The translations under genes and the position numbers were made by a program. Of a stretch of DNA of 64,000 nt, positions 10,065 through 21,089 are shown in pieces. The number at the start of each line of letters is the position of its first letter. The stretch's first letter is position 1. The notes under the pieces are model-generated. The model did not search any database. It had not been told where the DNA came from and saw only the letters and a list, made by a program, of their open reading frames with translations. The stretch spans positions 108,050,201-108,114,200 of the forward strand of contig NC_135500.1 of NCBI RefSeq assembly GCF_052857255.1. The letters are read 5' to 3'. The DNA comes from Amblyomma americanum. Lineage: Eukaryota; Arthropoda; Arachnida; Ixodida; Ixodidae.

Positions 10065-10640
10065 TCAGCGCGAGTTGAGGTGGTCCGCGCCCAGGCCTGC
10101 GACAGGCCTGCGACAGGCCTGCGATTGGTCGGCCACCCGGGAGGCGCACTTCATATCTAGGACCATCTGGAAAGGGGCGACCAGTGCCGCCTCAAGCTCG
10201 GCAGCAACCTTCTCGGTCTTGATGGCGATGTAGTGATAGACGTCATACTGGGATATGTATATATAGGCGACAGCCAGGGCGTCGCTGGTGTCTTGCGAGA
10301 TGAAGGAAATTCTATTCACCGGATGGTGGAATAGTAGCTCCCCGGTCTTTTCGTCCCGTATCGTTATTCCTTGAAGAGAGATGGGCAGCTGGACCCTCTG
10401 CTTGTGCTGTCGGGAGGCGTGCACAGCTTCAGTGAGTCGGGCCATGGCGTCCTGGCACAGCCGGTGGCCACGGGCATCGGGTACTTCCTTCTTGGCAGTC
10501 AGCTTGGCCCGGAAGAGCGGCCCCTTACTCTCGAATCGGGGCTGACCGCCACTAAGGCTGCCTCTTTGGTCCGGCTTGGGGCTGGGGCGGCGAGTGGGCC
10601 AGCGGTAGACACCAAACAACGTCGAGAGACGGCTGTTCAT
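10065..10640 (-). CDS. Disabled (Dab)-like PTB-domain protein, copy B (open frame)
   Basis: This is the only copy whose whole PTB domain is in one frame without a stop, from an ATG at 10640 to a stop at 10065 (about 191 codons). Dab adaptors bind NPxY motifs of endocytic receptors and phosphoinositides at the plasma membrane. Visible blocks in order are an N-terminal basic stretch, LFRAKLTAKKEVPDARG, LCQDAMARL, HKQRVQLPISLQGITI, RDEKTGELLFHHPVNRISFI, SQDTSDALAVAYIYI, YHYIAIKTEKVA and FQMVLDMK. The family domain is about 130-150 residues, so the domain appears complete, with no intron. After LDMK the frame runs into a short repeat (QACRRP twice) and ends; full Dab proteins are much longer. It may be a retrocopy, a captured domain or a pseudogene. 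I cannot tell whether it is expressed. Confidence 0.6.
   Translation of the reverse strand: MNSRLSTLFGVYRWPTRRPSPKPDQRGSLSGGQPRFESKGPLFRAKLTAKKEVPDARGHRLCQDAMARLTEAVHASRQHKQRVQLPISLQGITIRDEKTGELLFHHPVNRISFISQDTSDALAVAYIYISQYDVYHYIAIKTEKVAAELEAALVAPFQMVLDMKCASRVADQSQACRRPVAGLGADHLNSR
10085..10130. repeat. short tandem repeat (about 11-12 bp unit, 3-4 copies) in Dab-like copy B
   Basis: The unit caggcctgcga is repeated about three to four times between 10090 and 10126. The other Dab-like copies have only one unit at this place. It alters the reading frame just after the PTB domain. Confidence 0.8.
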
Positions 10641-12540
10641 GGCGTCCACCGGTTAGCCTTTCTTCTTCTCTCTCTTTCTCGCAGAGCCGTGCAGCATCGC
10701 TGTTACGCCTTGATTTCTTCCTTTTTTGCAGTTATTCCAACATTACCGTTATTGAGGCGTGGCTCTGGATACACGCGCTAGAGGCTTTTACACTTAACCT
10801 CGACACAGACCCTATAATTGTTGAACGGTTCACGAGGAATATCATGCATATTGACAAATTGTTGCGTAATGCGGAAGAGGCCAGGTGAACGGAGTGTTTC
10901 CAGCGCCATTACTACAGAGAGAGCTCAAGTGACACTATAAAATGCATACTGTTCGCACGACGGAAAAAAAGAAGCTGATCACTTATGACATAATGAGGAG
11001 ACCGCTATCACCTGAGAAAAAAAGTAGAGAAGGAAATTACCACCAAGATTAGTATTCTCAGACCCGTAAACACAAGCCGAAAGGCTTCAGGCATGCTGAG
11101 AAACCAGCAATGAAACATACTGACTGATATCGAAATAACACATTTGACTTCATTCAGGGGCATCTAGAATGGTTTATCAAGCACCGCTATCTAGAACAGA
11201 ATTCCAAAGAGTACTTTCATTGATGTATCAAATAGATAAGAACCATAGCATTCAAGAGCAGAGTTACAAGTTTCTTGATTAAACACAAAATTACCGCGAT
11301 TGAACTCAGTTCTGGAGTAGAAATATCAATGTACTGAATGCATTAATATAAGGTCTTCTCAAAAGTCGTGGTTCTCAGGGTGCAGCCTAGCGTACCTGGA
11401 GGATCATTAAAGGAATAAAAGATAATACTGATTAACTTTTCTTGCTTACCACATGAAAACACTGTTATTGTAATGGCCACGACGACGCTGAAGTGGGATT
11501 CATGTGCTAAAGAGAACGACGATCACGGGCTCTCTCACTCTGCCAACAACAATGCTCTTTGGGCTCTCCTCACGAAACCCTGGCCAATCCACCGTCGTGG
11601 TTATGTGCCATGTCTGAAGGCAACAGCAACAACAATGCGGCTTGTGCGGTTTGTGGTGAAGTTGAAACATTGGAGCATTTGCCACTCTTTTGCCGGAGGT
11701 TTGCACAACAGAGGAGAGCACACCCAGAAATTCCCATTACCAAGATGGGACTCACTTTGTCGGTGTCGGTCTCCCTTCTCCTCTCTTTCGGCGCGAGCGC
11801 CGGAGGTTTTGCATTGCATCAAGTATGCGAATATCTCTACAATTACATAACAGCTACCGGTAGATTCCTTTTCTAATTATTTCCAAAATTTACGCATTTC
11901 AAAGAGCGTTTGGGTACTTTCAATCATTGAATTCTCAGATATTCCCTCCCGATATTTTGTTTTTTCCTTTTCTTTTTAATTACTCTGAAATTTCACCCAA
12001 GGCATAATCATTAGCTTGGCATCAGTTTACCCTCTTCTTTGGGCTCTCCTCAATGAACCTTGGCCAATTCCCCGTCTTGGTTATGTGCCATGTCAAGAAG
12101 GCAGCAACAACAAGAACAACATCAACAAATATAACAACAACAACAGCTCTATGCTCTCAAGCTTATACTCTTTCCAACAGGGGACAACAACGACAACAGC
12201 AACAAGGTACCCAAAGTTGACATAGCTACGCGCTACACAGTGTAACCTAGACTGCTTCTCTGGCACTTCTTACTTTTCTTGCGTGGATCTGTGATCACGT
12301 TTATGGCGGATTGCAGTTGATCTTCTGAAGTAAGAAAAACAGTGTTTTTAACGCCGGATGGCCTTTTTAAATGTATTATCAGTTTGTGGTGGAATGTAAC
12401 TTTAATTTTCGAACGATTTATGGACTCGGTACTACTCGGCTGGAAGTTTGACATTTGTCGTTACTGCCTCCATGATCTCATTTTTGGGAAGTCATTCAAA
12501 GAACACAACTAGCACATTAGGTCGTGTCGTGAGTGCTTGC
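10641..12540. repeat. non-coding flank of Dab-like unit B
   Basis: The segment continues the duplicated unit and aligns by eye with 625-1353 plus 1697-2200 (copy A) and 31816-33100 (copy D). An internal near-duplicate is seen: tttgggctctcctcacgaaaccctggcc at 11558 and a close match at 12037. The stretch 12230-12480 (gtttttaacgccggatggcc) matches 32900-33070. No convincing gene is present; CAA/AAC-rich microsatellite sequence lies at 12100-12200. Confidence 0.6.
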
Positions 12541-12599
12541 ATCCCGCCGACCTGGTCTCAACCGATGAAGTGCCGCTTAGTAAGCCTTCCGTCGTTGGT

Positions 12600-14345
12600 G
12601 GCGTCGACTAACAGGGCGTGAGGCAGTATTCCCAGAAAACTACTGCTATTGCGCCTTTTAAACCCTCATTTAGAGACAAGAATCTCCGCAGCTTCTTGGT
12701 ATTATGTTCTTATTTCTGCCGTTTAAATCAATGCTTCGCTGGCATTCCGTACCCGTTGAACTGCCTTTTGCTCAAAGTCGCTTCTTTTAAAATTGACTTT
12801 GAGCGCGACGCCTTGTTCCGACGGCTGAAGTTCCTATTGACGACGCAACTTGTCCTTCCCCACATCCATCCTTACGCAAGCACGGCAGTTCACACGGACG
12901 CTGCGGTGTTTACGTCGGTGCTTGTCTGGTACAATACAACGACGACAAGGAGCATGGAATCGCATACGCGAGCCATTCCCTCAGGAAGCTAGAAAGAAAT
13001 TACACGGCTTCCGAACAGGAACGTCTCTTTGTGATCTTCGTAGTGCAAAGGTTTCTCTCATACTTTTACAGACGCCGATTCACAGTCGTTACTTATTATC
13101 ATTCTCTATACTGGTTTGCCGACCCTCGAGATCCATGCTGTCGACTTGCCCTCTGGGTCCTTAGTCTACAGAAGTTTTCACAGATGTTTTACAGAAGTTT
13201 TCAGTTGTCTACAAGAGCAGGAGACGGCACGCCGATGGAGTGTGTGTTCCCAGACGCCGACTGCCACAGCCGAGTGTGACAGTGACAATACTTCAACCCT
13301 CATAGCTCAGTTTCCCGACGTTAACGTTTTTAAATCTGAGCGGCAATAAGATCTGGATTTGAAATCTCTCTTCACCACCGCACAAAACCGGGAGCTATAA
13401 GCTGTTTTTATGTGCGACAGTTCCCTGTTGAAAAAAGAGCTTCTCCCCTGTGGGTCCACGGTTTCTGCTCGTAGTCCCAAAGAAACTGTGCCCCTTCGTT
13501 TTACGTGCCATGCATGACGACTCGGCCTTTGGGCTTCATGGATCGTGTGGCACACTCCATCGTGCGCAAGGACGGGTTTACCGGCTGAGAATGCGTCCCA
13601 TGAATGATCGATGTGTGGCCATCTGCAGGCTCTGTCAGTGCCATAAACGCCCTTACTCCGCCGTATCTCGTCTGCTTCACTCAGGGAGGCCTCCCAGCAG
13701 TACGTTCGAGCAAGTCAAAATTATCTGCTAGGTCCGTTTCCAAAGTCTCCCTATGGCGATCGCTTGGTAGTCGTGCATGCCTATTACCTTACCCGCTATT
13801 GTGAAACCGTCGCTCTTCGGTCGGCTTCCACGTACCAAGTTTCGCCGTTCATGCTGCGCTCTGCCATCTTACGCCATGGACCGCTGCGAGTTGTAATCAG
13901 CGACCGAGGCCGTCATTCCGCTGATGATGTCGTTGAAGAGCTCCTACGTTCGTGCACAGTGACTTTCCGAGACACTACTTCTTAGCACACACAGATAAAT
14001 GTTTCGACCGAACATATCAGTACAACTCTCACCAACATTTTGCACCTGTATGTGGAATCGAATTCACAAGAACTGGGACACCATACTGCCAATTGCCACA
14101 TACGCCTTTGATGCCGGCACCCATGACATTACTATGTGCAGCTTATTCTTCCTTCTTTACTCCCGCTCACCCTGCATTGCACATGCATCACCGAGACCCT
14201 GTCTCTTGCCAAAGATGCTCGCTGGATCGAACAATGGCGGTTATCAAAAAAGTGAAGCAACGCTGCGGCGGTACCGAGAATTTGTCCACGAAGGATCGGC
14301 GCACACAACCACGTTGTTTGCGCCGTTGCGCAAGTAGCTCGCGTT
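12600..14345 (+). pseudogene. Ty3/gypsy pol remnant: RT end, RNase H and integrase, copy II
   Basis: The plus strand encodes, in shifting frames, the RT/RNase H junction (RSFLVLCSYFCRLNQCFAGI, PLNCLLLKVASF, about 12680-12800), an RNase H start (STAVHTDAAVFTSVLVWYN, about 12880), the HHCC finger of integrase (VLRAMHDDSAFGLHG ... CRLCQCHKRP, about 13500-13660), then LTRYCETVAL and VVISDRGR (about 13790-13910). The glutamate expected after this appears as Asp (KCFDRTYQ at about 14000). These domains cut and integrate cDNA. Many stops make it inactive. It is paralogous to 38430-41680. Confidence 0.75.
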
Positions 14346-15640
14346 AACATACAGACGATTTTGCTATATTTTTTTCTACTACAAGATATATGTTAAAAGC
14401 GCTGTTAGATGAATGTATCCAAGGTAACCGGATGGAAGGACGACTATGTGACCCTGTGTGAGTTTTCTGGTGCCAGCAACTCAAGAAAAACATGGGAACA
14501 GGTCTGGTCCACTCTGTAGTGGAATACCTGCAAGGACCATGACAGTGCAGTTGCTATGAGGCACCGAGGTTTTGTTTCTGAAAAATATTTACTAGCCTAT
14601 AAGGGGTTGTGTAATTATGAGGCACTGCTTGTTAACAAGCATCGCTGGTGACACATGACTAACGGGCGCATCTCAAGAGCGAAGAGTTTTGCGCTTGACT
14701 GTTTCTTTAAGGACAGGCCTTATTATAGGATACGTATATGGTGATATGGTACTTCATTATCCAAGGCCAGAGGTGGGGGATTGCAATTATTTCATTAAAA
14801 TTTATTAATGTATTCCATTTTAATCATTGTTTTACTTCGTTATCGCTATGACACTGGAATATGTCAGTTCAACGGGCGGACGGTAAGAATACAACGACAA
14901 AAAAATTGTATCATAACGGCCTCACGTTAACTACATGCATTCAACCCACTACTTAAGAGAAAACTAAGGACACGAGGCCTGGTCGGTTGCTCTAGAAACA
15001 GCGCACCAGAGTAGTGACCTCATTGCTTTTGATTATACGATTATCCGCTAAAAGGCTGTAGCGCTTGGTTATTAAAATGTTTGAGCCTAAAAGAGACGAA
15101 AGCCTGCAAATTAAATCTCAAGCAACAATGCTGCCTACAGCTTGGCCCCTGCGCAAGCTGGAGCAGAATTGCTCGATGTTGCTCGCATGTACAGCTAAAT
15201 GCGAAAAATTGCGCGTCTAGGTTTTAAGTTGGCTGCTGCACAAGCTTCTTCATTGCCCATATCGCTGAGTTTACATTTTCTCCTTGACGCGCGACGATCA
15301 TCTAATTCTTCACTTTCACGGTTCCCTTTTTTAAACGCCCGATAACGATTAGCTCCTGGTCCCGCGTTAAACCCTTCCCATTTTCGTGAAACGAGACTGT
15401 TCGCCTCACACGAGGCCGCAATCATTTTTAAACAAGTGCCAGTTAATCTGGGAATTTCAAAACAGCTGTGATTCTGCATAAGCTAACCCGAGAAACAGTA
15501 CTCCGTAGCGCTGCCATATTTGATCTCTTGAGGCGCCTCCTCTATGTCCTGAACGGAACCAATTGCTTCTCAAGACCGCTTCAAGGCTCGATATGATGAG
15601 CATCGCCGGAATGTCACCGGCGCTGCGCGGGATGTGGTTT
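14346..15640. repeat. shared non-coding flank downstream of the gypsy integrase remnant, copy II
   Basis: No credible gene is seen. The sequence is matched, with divergence, by 7640-8240 and 41680-42240: for example tttacttcgttat and ggtaagaat...caac near 14830-14900 and 41715-41770, and gctgagtttacattttctcc near 15263 against gctgattttacattttcttc near 42150. It lies between the integrase core and its C-terminal fragment, so it may be an old insertion shared by all copies or a fast-evolving part of the element. Confidence 0.55.
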
Positions 15641-15810
15641 GCCTCTGACGGCCCGTCAGGCGCCGGCTGGCCCACTACGATGGGCATTATGTGAATGTTG
15701 CAGAATCAGTGACGTGAATTATCTGATTGCCCGCCTCAGCGCGACTGGTCGCCGTTCCTCAAAGACTGAACAGCCACACGTCGTTCGTTTGAACCCCTGC
15801 CAAGCTCAAT
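15641..15810 (+). pseudogene. gypsy integrase C-terminal (GPY-like) fragment, copy II
   Basis: The plus-strand translation around 15680-15805 contains ALCECCRISDVNYLIARL followed by RRSSKTEQPHVVRLNPCQA. The Y-x-I-x-RL and VHVxRLKP-like endings are typical of the C-terminus of Ty3/gypsy integrase. It matches the copy at 8300-8460. Confidence 0.55.
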
Positions 15811-16119
15811 ACACAGCGTATAACTCTCCCAATGGGCTCCGACTCGATGTTGAAAGTACCCACATCTGACATCGGACATCTAACTCAACCCAGTCCGAAG
15901 TAAAGGCCTCCAATTGCAACTGTCTTGTATTAACAAAGATTGAAGATACATTAACGCTAACAAAATCGGAGAACGTATGATAAGTAGATAAATTTACGAC
16001 CAGAAACACAATGCTGGAAAATAAAACCACTACAAAAGAGGGTTAATAGGATCTAATAGGGTGTAATAGGGCTAACAGATTTCAACTTTCAAACCAAAGA
16101 GACCGAAAAGATGAATTGA

Positions 16120-16380
16120 TCTTACAACCTTAAAAACTTCTCCAAGGTGTCCCATTGGTTTTGGCGTTCACCTGCTGATCGAAACGTGTCAGGTTCGAAT
16201 CCGGCCACGGCTGCCGCATTTCGTTCGAGGGGGAATGCAAAAATACACGTGTGCTGTGTGATGTGAGCGCACGTAAAATAATTGCAGGTGGAATAAATTA
16301 ATCCGGAACCCTCGTCTACGGAGTCACTCATATTCCATGTGTCTTTAGGACGTGAACCTGAAATACATAGTGGCAATAAA
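16120..16380 (+). mobile_element. old tRNA-derived SINE, plus strand (paralogue of 8833)
   Basis: The B-box-like aggttcgaatcc near 16190 is followed by gtgctgtgtgatgtgagcgc and the conserved SINE end near 16320-16345. It occupies the same relative site as the SINE at 8833-9070 and shares the flank gaataatagcaatccccg. Confidence 0.65.
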
Positions 16381-16641
16381 TAATGAACCTGTTATTTCGT
16401 TCTGGAAAGCCAGAGATAGATTGAATAATAGCAATCCCCGATACGACTGGACCGCAGTTTCCCATGTAGAAGTCAATAAAGCGCACATAGTTTTAAGTAA
16501 ACGGTACCAAAAGGTATTAAACCAGCAATGCAAAGCCAACGATCTTCACGAGACGCAAAACAACATTCATTTTTAGAAAGACACATAGCCGACAATAAAG
16601 CAGTGGTGTGGAAAATAGAGCCAATTTACAACACACACAAC

Positions 16642-16806
16642 TGTAGCGCCCTCTCTTGGGTGGCGGCGGGAACCCGGATAGCTAGCGCCACTCGGCTAGC
16701 AAAATAAAGACAGCACCTGGTCGTGGCTCGTGCAGCCACGGCTCGCAGTTCTGTCCTGGTGTCGGTTCGCAGCAGTGGTCTTGTTCCGTCGCTCCTGATT
16801 CGTCAC
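16642..16806 (+). repeat. 5' LTR of gypsy element G3
   Basis: The sequence starts with tgtagcgccctctcttgggt and contains an AATAAA at about 16703. An end near 16805 (gattcgtca) gives the TG...CA form. Downstream the phrase ctggtgacctaggac (about 16815-16830) is a plausible primer binding site, and the gag ATG follows at 16835. No matching 3' LTR is present, because the element is truncated near 19680. Confidence 0.55.
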
Positions 16807-16834
16807 GCCTAGAACTGGTGACCTAGGACGAGCA

Positions 16835-17590
16835 ATGACCGATCTCGCAGCATCCACGGAACAGGACTCACGTCCGCAGGCCGTCTCGTCACTGCAGGTT
16901 CACCTCCCACCTTTCAGGCCCCAGAACCCGCAAGTTTGGTTCCACCAGATCGAGGCGCAATTTTGCCTCTCCCGCATCAGCTTGGAGACGACGGGCTACT
17001 ACCATGTAGCCTCGAGCCTTCCTCCTGATGTTGCCGGTGAGCTGTCCTACGTTCTCTCCGGCCCGATGGGCGCTACACCATATCAGCACCTGAAAACCAA
17101 GGTGCTGCAGAGATTTATGCCGTCGGAACGCACCCGCCTCCGGCAGCTACTTACCGAGGTAGACCTTGGCGACTGGCGCCCTTCCTAGCTTCTGCGCCGG
17201 ATGCGACAAATTCTCGAAGAGCGCGATATCCCCAACCACTCAGCGTTGCTTTGAGAGCTTCTCCTCCAACGCCTTCTTCAGCCGATCCGCCTCGTCCGTG
17301 CGGGGGCAGGTGACGTCACCTTCGACCGCCGGGCTGAGCTCGCCGATAGCCTTCATGAGGCGACCTCCCCGTCCGTCACTGCTGTTTTGCCGCCTACAGA
17401 CCCGGCAATTTAGCGCCTTGAGGCCCGTCTCGATGAGCTTGCCGCCTCTGTCGCCGCACTCCGCGGCCCACCCCAGGAGACCCGCTCGCCTCTTTTCGAT
17501 CATTGCGCTCTTTCGCGCACACGTCAAGCTCGGAGTCCCAGCCCTCCGTCTCTCTGCTGGTACCACCGACGTTTTAGACACAGGGCCACG
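16835..17590 (+). pseudogene. Ty3/gypsy gag, frameshifted
   Basis: An ATG at 16835 opens 117 codons with LHLPPFRPQNPQVWF-like and FCLSRISLETTGYYHVASSL motifs (a capsid region resembling many invertebrate gypsy gags), ending at 17188. Capsid sequence continues in other frames (ILEERDIPNHSALL, LDELAASVAALRGPPQETRS). Near 17555 the translation CWYHRRFRHRATKC resembles the C-x-H-x-C nucleic-acid-binding motif seen at the end of such gags. Gag forms the particle that packages element RNA. Frameshifts make it inactive. Confidence 0.65.
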
Positions 17591-17592
17591 AA

Positions 17593-19335
17593 GTGTACAC
17601 AGCCCTTTTTGTGGCCGGGAAACGCCCGCCGGGATCACTAACGGCGGCGTGTGGTCCCGACAGTCGTCCGAGCCGCCTCTTTATGGTAAATGACAAGTTA
17701 TCCGGCACCCGGTCCCTTACAGACACGGGCGCGGAAATCAGCGTGGTCCCACCGACTAATGCTGATCGTTCCAAGTCATCCGGACAGTCGCTCCGTGCTA
17801 CCAACGCCTCGTCTACAGCCACATATGGACTACGATCTCTCACCCTCGACTTCGGGCTTCGCCGCACTTTTCGATGGGTCTTCGTCATCGCAGACGTTGT
17901 TCAACTTATCATCGGCTCGGAATCCCTCTCATACTTCGACTTGGACATCAGCATGCTGCATCGTCGCCTTACCGACGGTCTGACTCATCTCTCCATCTCG
18001 CCAGTCTTGTCCAACCTTGCTCTCATGGGCATCCGCACGCTGATACCTTCCTCGTTCGAAAAAGGGCTGGCGGATTTCCCGGAGCTCACCAAGCCATGCA
18101 ACTCCACTCAGGCACCTAAACATACGGTGACACACCACATCGTCACCCGGGATCCACCCGCAGCTGCTCGACCACGCCACTTGTTTGGAAACCGTGTAGC
18201 TATCGCCAAACGTGAGTTCGACCACATGCTGAAGCTCGGCATTATACGCCCGTCGTCCAGCGCTTGGGCGTCTCCGCTGCATCTAGGGCCCAAGCATAAT
18301 CCCGGTGACTGGCGTCCCTGTGGCGACTATCGGGCGTTGAAAGCCAAGACCGTCCACGACAGCTGTCCGCTGCCCCTCATCCAGGACTTTACGTCGCGCC
18401 TCGCCGGCTGCACCATTCTAGCAAAGTTGACCTGGTTAAGGCGCATCACCAAATTCCCATCGAACCCATCGACATACCTAAGACCGCCATCACGACACCC
18501 TCTGGCTTGTTTGAGTACGCGCGGATGCCTTTTGAACTACGCAATTCGGGTCAAACCTTCCAGCAGTTCATGGCTGACCAGCGGTTCATGGCTGAGGTCA
18601 CGCGGGACCTGCCGACTGTATTCGCGTACCTTGATGATGTCGTCATCGCCAGCTCTACGCCTGATGATCATGAGCAACACCTACGTGCTTTGTTCAAGCG
18701 TCGACAGCAGTACGGCCTGGTGGTGAACGCCTTCAAGTCTGTTTTTGGTGCATCGGAGCTCGAGTTTTTGGGTCATCACATATCCTCAGATCGTATCCGC
18801 CCTCGCGCGTTCCACGTCGAGACCATCGAGTATTATCCCAGGCCTACAACGCTGCGCCACTTACGAAAATTCCTGGGGCTGGTGAATTTTTCCAGGCGCT
18901 TTATCCCGCACTTCGCTGAGTTAGTTTGCCCGCTCACCGACCTCCTCCGGTCAACCACTGGCCCGTCCTCCGCCATTTCTTGGTTATCAGAAGCCCGGGC
19001 CGCCACTACTGCCGCAAAGCAAGCAGTTGCGGACGCCGTGCTTCTTGTCCATCCGCGCAGCAACGACCCTACGAGATTGACGGTGGATGCCTCCAGCGTG
19101 GTCGTCGGCGCCGTCTTACAGCAGCACATTAACTTCGTGTGGAGACCATTGCCTTTTTACTCTCGGAAGCTACTTCCTGCTGAGACCCGCTACAGCCTCT
19201 TCTGCCGAGAGCTAGTAGCCATCTACTCCGCGATACAGTACTTTCGGCCGTTTGTAGAAGGATGCCAGTTTCACATGCTGACCGATCATAAGCCACTGGC
19301 GCTTGTGTTCTGCACCTACTCATCGCAGTACGAGC
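17593..19335 (+). pseudogene. Ty3/gypsy pol: protease, reverse transcriptase, RNase H
   Basis: The first open part (17593 to about 18430) has the aspartic protease motif LTDTGAEISVVP at about 17710, then the RT start (AKREFDHMLKLGIIRPSSSAWASPLHL and GDWRPCGDYRALKAKT at about 18200-18350). After a frameshift near 18430, the second part (18507-19335) has FAYLDDVVIASSTPDDH (the YLDD active site at about 18625), LEFLGHHISSDRI, the RNase H start LTVDASSVVVGAVLQQ (about 19080) and YSLFCRELVAIYSAI. A 7-residue duplication (FMADQR next to FMAE at about 18570) is unusual. The frame is then cut by a SINE at 19333. Integrase is missing. Confidence 0.85.
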
Positions 19336-19583
19336 CGCCGCGGTGGGTGAGTGGTTATGGCGCTCGGCTGCTGGCCCGAAATACGCGGGTTCGATCCCGG
19401 ACGCGGCGGTCGAATTTCGATGGAGGCGAAATTCTAGAGGCCCGTGTACTGTGCGATGTCATTGCACGTTAAAGAACCCCAGATGGTCGAAATTTCCGGA
19501 GCCCTTCACTACGGCGTCTCTCATAGCCTGAGCCGCTTTGGGACGTTAAGCCCCTATAAACAATAAACCATCACCGCAGTACG
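19324..19583 (+). mobile_element. tRNA-derived SINE (Ruka-like) inside gypsy RNase H, with target duplication
   Basis: The SINE (about 19333-19574) has a clear tRNA-like head (ccgccgcggtgggtgagtgg, B box gggttcgatccc at about 19389), the core aattctagaggcccgtgtac and the end ccgctttgggacgttaagcc. The direct repeat cgcagtacg lies at 19324-19332 and 19575-19583; RNase H coding (RELRQLAYISEFTTD) resumes right after it. This places the insertion after the gypsy element. Confidence 0.85.
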
Positions 19584-19690
19584 TGTCACGTGAACTTCGT
19601 CAGCTCGCTTATATCTCGGAGTTTACTACCGACATTTGATAAAGGGGCAGGACCTCTGTCAAGGTTACGAGCTTTTAGTCCTGTCTCCTT
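19584..19690 (+). pseudogene. end of gypsy RNase H, truncated
   Basis: After the SINE the plus strand reads RELRQLAYISEFTTD and then, with a one-base shift, IKGQD, the typical RNase H end before an ADALSR block. The homology stops near 19680, so the integrase and 3' LTR are absent. Confidence 0.6.
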
Positions 19691-20034
19691 CTCTGTCCAA
19701 GAGAAAATAAAGACAATGACATCCGCCATGTGAACGGTGCCGCCAACACCGCCGCTGAGCACTGCCGCTAATGAACAACTAAATAACGAAACGGCTTTTC
19801 CCCGTAAAAGGAGTCCCTTCCAGTCATTAGCGTCAGACAATTTTCACCAACCAGCTAGCGTCAAAATGCAGGGAGTGGCATGACAATGCTGGCAGCGAAC
19901 TATCCCTTTTCATCTGCCACTGCCTGTACTGTGACGTTTGCAGGCTCATAAAATCAGCCGACGCCATTGGCTTGATGGCAGTTCTTAGACGCGGAAAAGC
20001 CGTTTCGTTCCTGAATTTGGTCCGACTGTAGCAG

Positions 20035-20170
20035 TGTACTTCTCAAAAGTCGGGATTCTCAGTCTCCAATTTGGAGCAAGTCGAGAATCACTGAAAGGAA
20101 GAAAAAGACAGTACTGATTAACTGTTACTGGCCTCAAAAATGAAAACAATTCTGAAGCTATATCAGCTCT
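20035..20170. repeat. orphan piece of the Dab-like unit flank
   Basis: The stretch tgtacttctcaaaagtcggg ... tgaaaacaattctgaag is similar to 11340-11475 and 1225-1355, the outer edge of the Dab-like unit. No PTB sequence is nearby, so only the edge survives here. Confidence 0.5.
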
Positions 20171-20699
20171 CGTAAAAAAAAGAATCAAACAAAGCCCGAA
20201 TGGATTCTAAGTGCTGACAGAAAATGTTTAGAAGGAGACGATGCTGTCAATTGCATTGCATCACAGAAAACGGTCATGCGGGAGCGAAAATATGGTAATC
20301 TGTCCGAATACAGAAGCACCTCAGGACAGAATTACGGAAAGAAGCTTATAACTCACCAATCCTAAGGAGAAAAGGGCGAAAGCAAATATTCCAAATAAAC
20401 AACTGCAAGATTAGACGGAACTGCAATCAAGCTGATTAATGCACCCGCTCATAGCAGCAAGGATGCGCTGTTAAAAGCTTTTTAAACAGTCATCTCAAAT
20501 AAGCAAATTCCGCAGAGCTGGCCACAGAGTAGAATGATTTTTATTTATAATGGGGAACGACATAGGACGAAGATACAGTCCTTCAGACCAATACGATAAT
20601 ATCTGTTTCATACATGCTAGCAATGCAGGCGGTGAAATTAAATAAAATAGTGACATGAATAAGAAGTAATAAAATACTCGGAGAATTTTAGAACGGGCT
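20171..20699. other. stretch without recognised gene
   Basis: AT-rich sequence with no convincing reading frame or repeat signature. It precedes a LINE RT fragment and may be decayed LINE. Confidence 0.3.
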
Positions 20700-21010
20700 C
20701 AGAAGTGGTAGGTTTTAAGATATTAGGTGGTTCTTGCTTTACTATAATAGAAATCGCTAGGGTGGAAAACATGCCTCTGCATTTAGCCTTTCTGTGCATA
20801 AGCGGGGCGTACAACAACGTAAATAGGGAATTAATGTGGAATATACTGAAATATCAAGGTTTCATTCATGAGATAAATGATTTTCTAAAGGAGGTCAACA
20901 GAGACAATCAAATCGAAATTGCATAGAAAGGAATAAGAAGAACTACAACTGTCGAGGTACGCAAAGGATTAGGGCAGGATTGCCCTCTATCATCGCTTTC
21001 TTAATGTGTT
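20700..21010 (+). pseudogene. LINE reverse transcriptase fragment, plus strand
   Basis: The open segment reads IEIARVENMPLHLAFLCISGAYNNVNRELMW, then ILKYQGFIHEINDFLKEVNRDNQIEI, and in the next frame TTTVEVRKGLGQDCPLSSLS. These match RT palm motifs A (FxDxxxAYDxV with the Asp lost) and the RQGCPLSP block. Only this core survives. The clade is not determined. Confidence 0.65.
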
Positions 21011-21089
21011 TAAATCTGTTTAATATTTACCTGTTCTTAATCTGTTTGAATGCTACTCCCCTGTGGGCAGTTCTGCTCGTGGTTGAAAG

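Noticed and set aside
10065..10649. GTG start at 10649 for the Dab-like copy B
   Set aside because: In a eukaryote the ATG at 10640, conserved in position in the other copies, is the better start.
17240..17638. 132-codon minus-strand frame opposite gypsy gag
   Set aside because: It is the antisense shadow of GC-rich gag/protease coding sequence.
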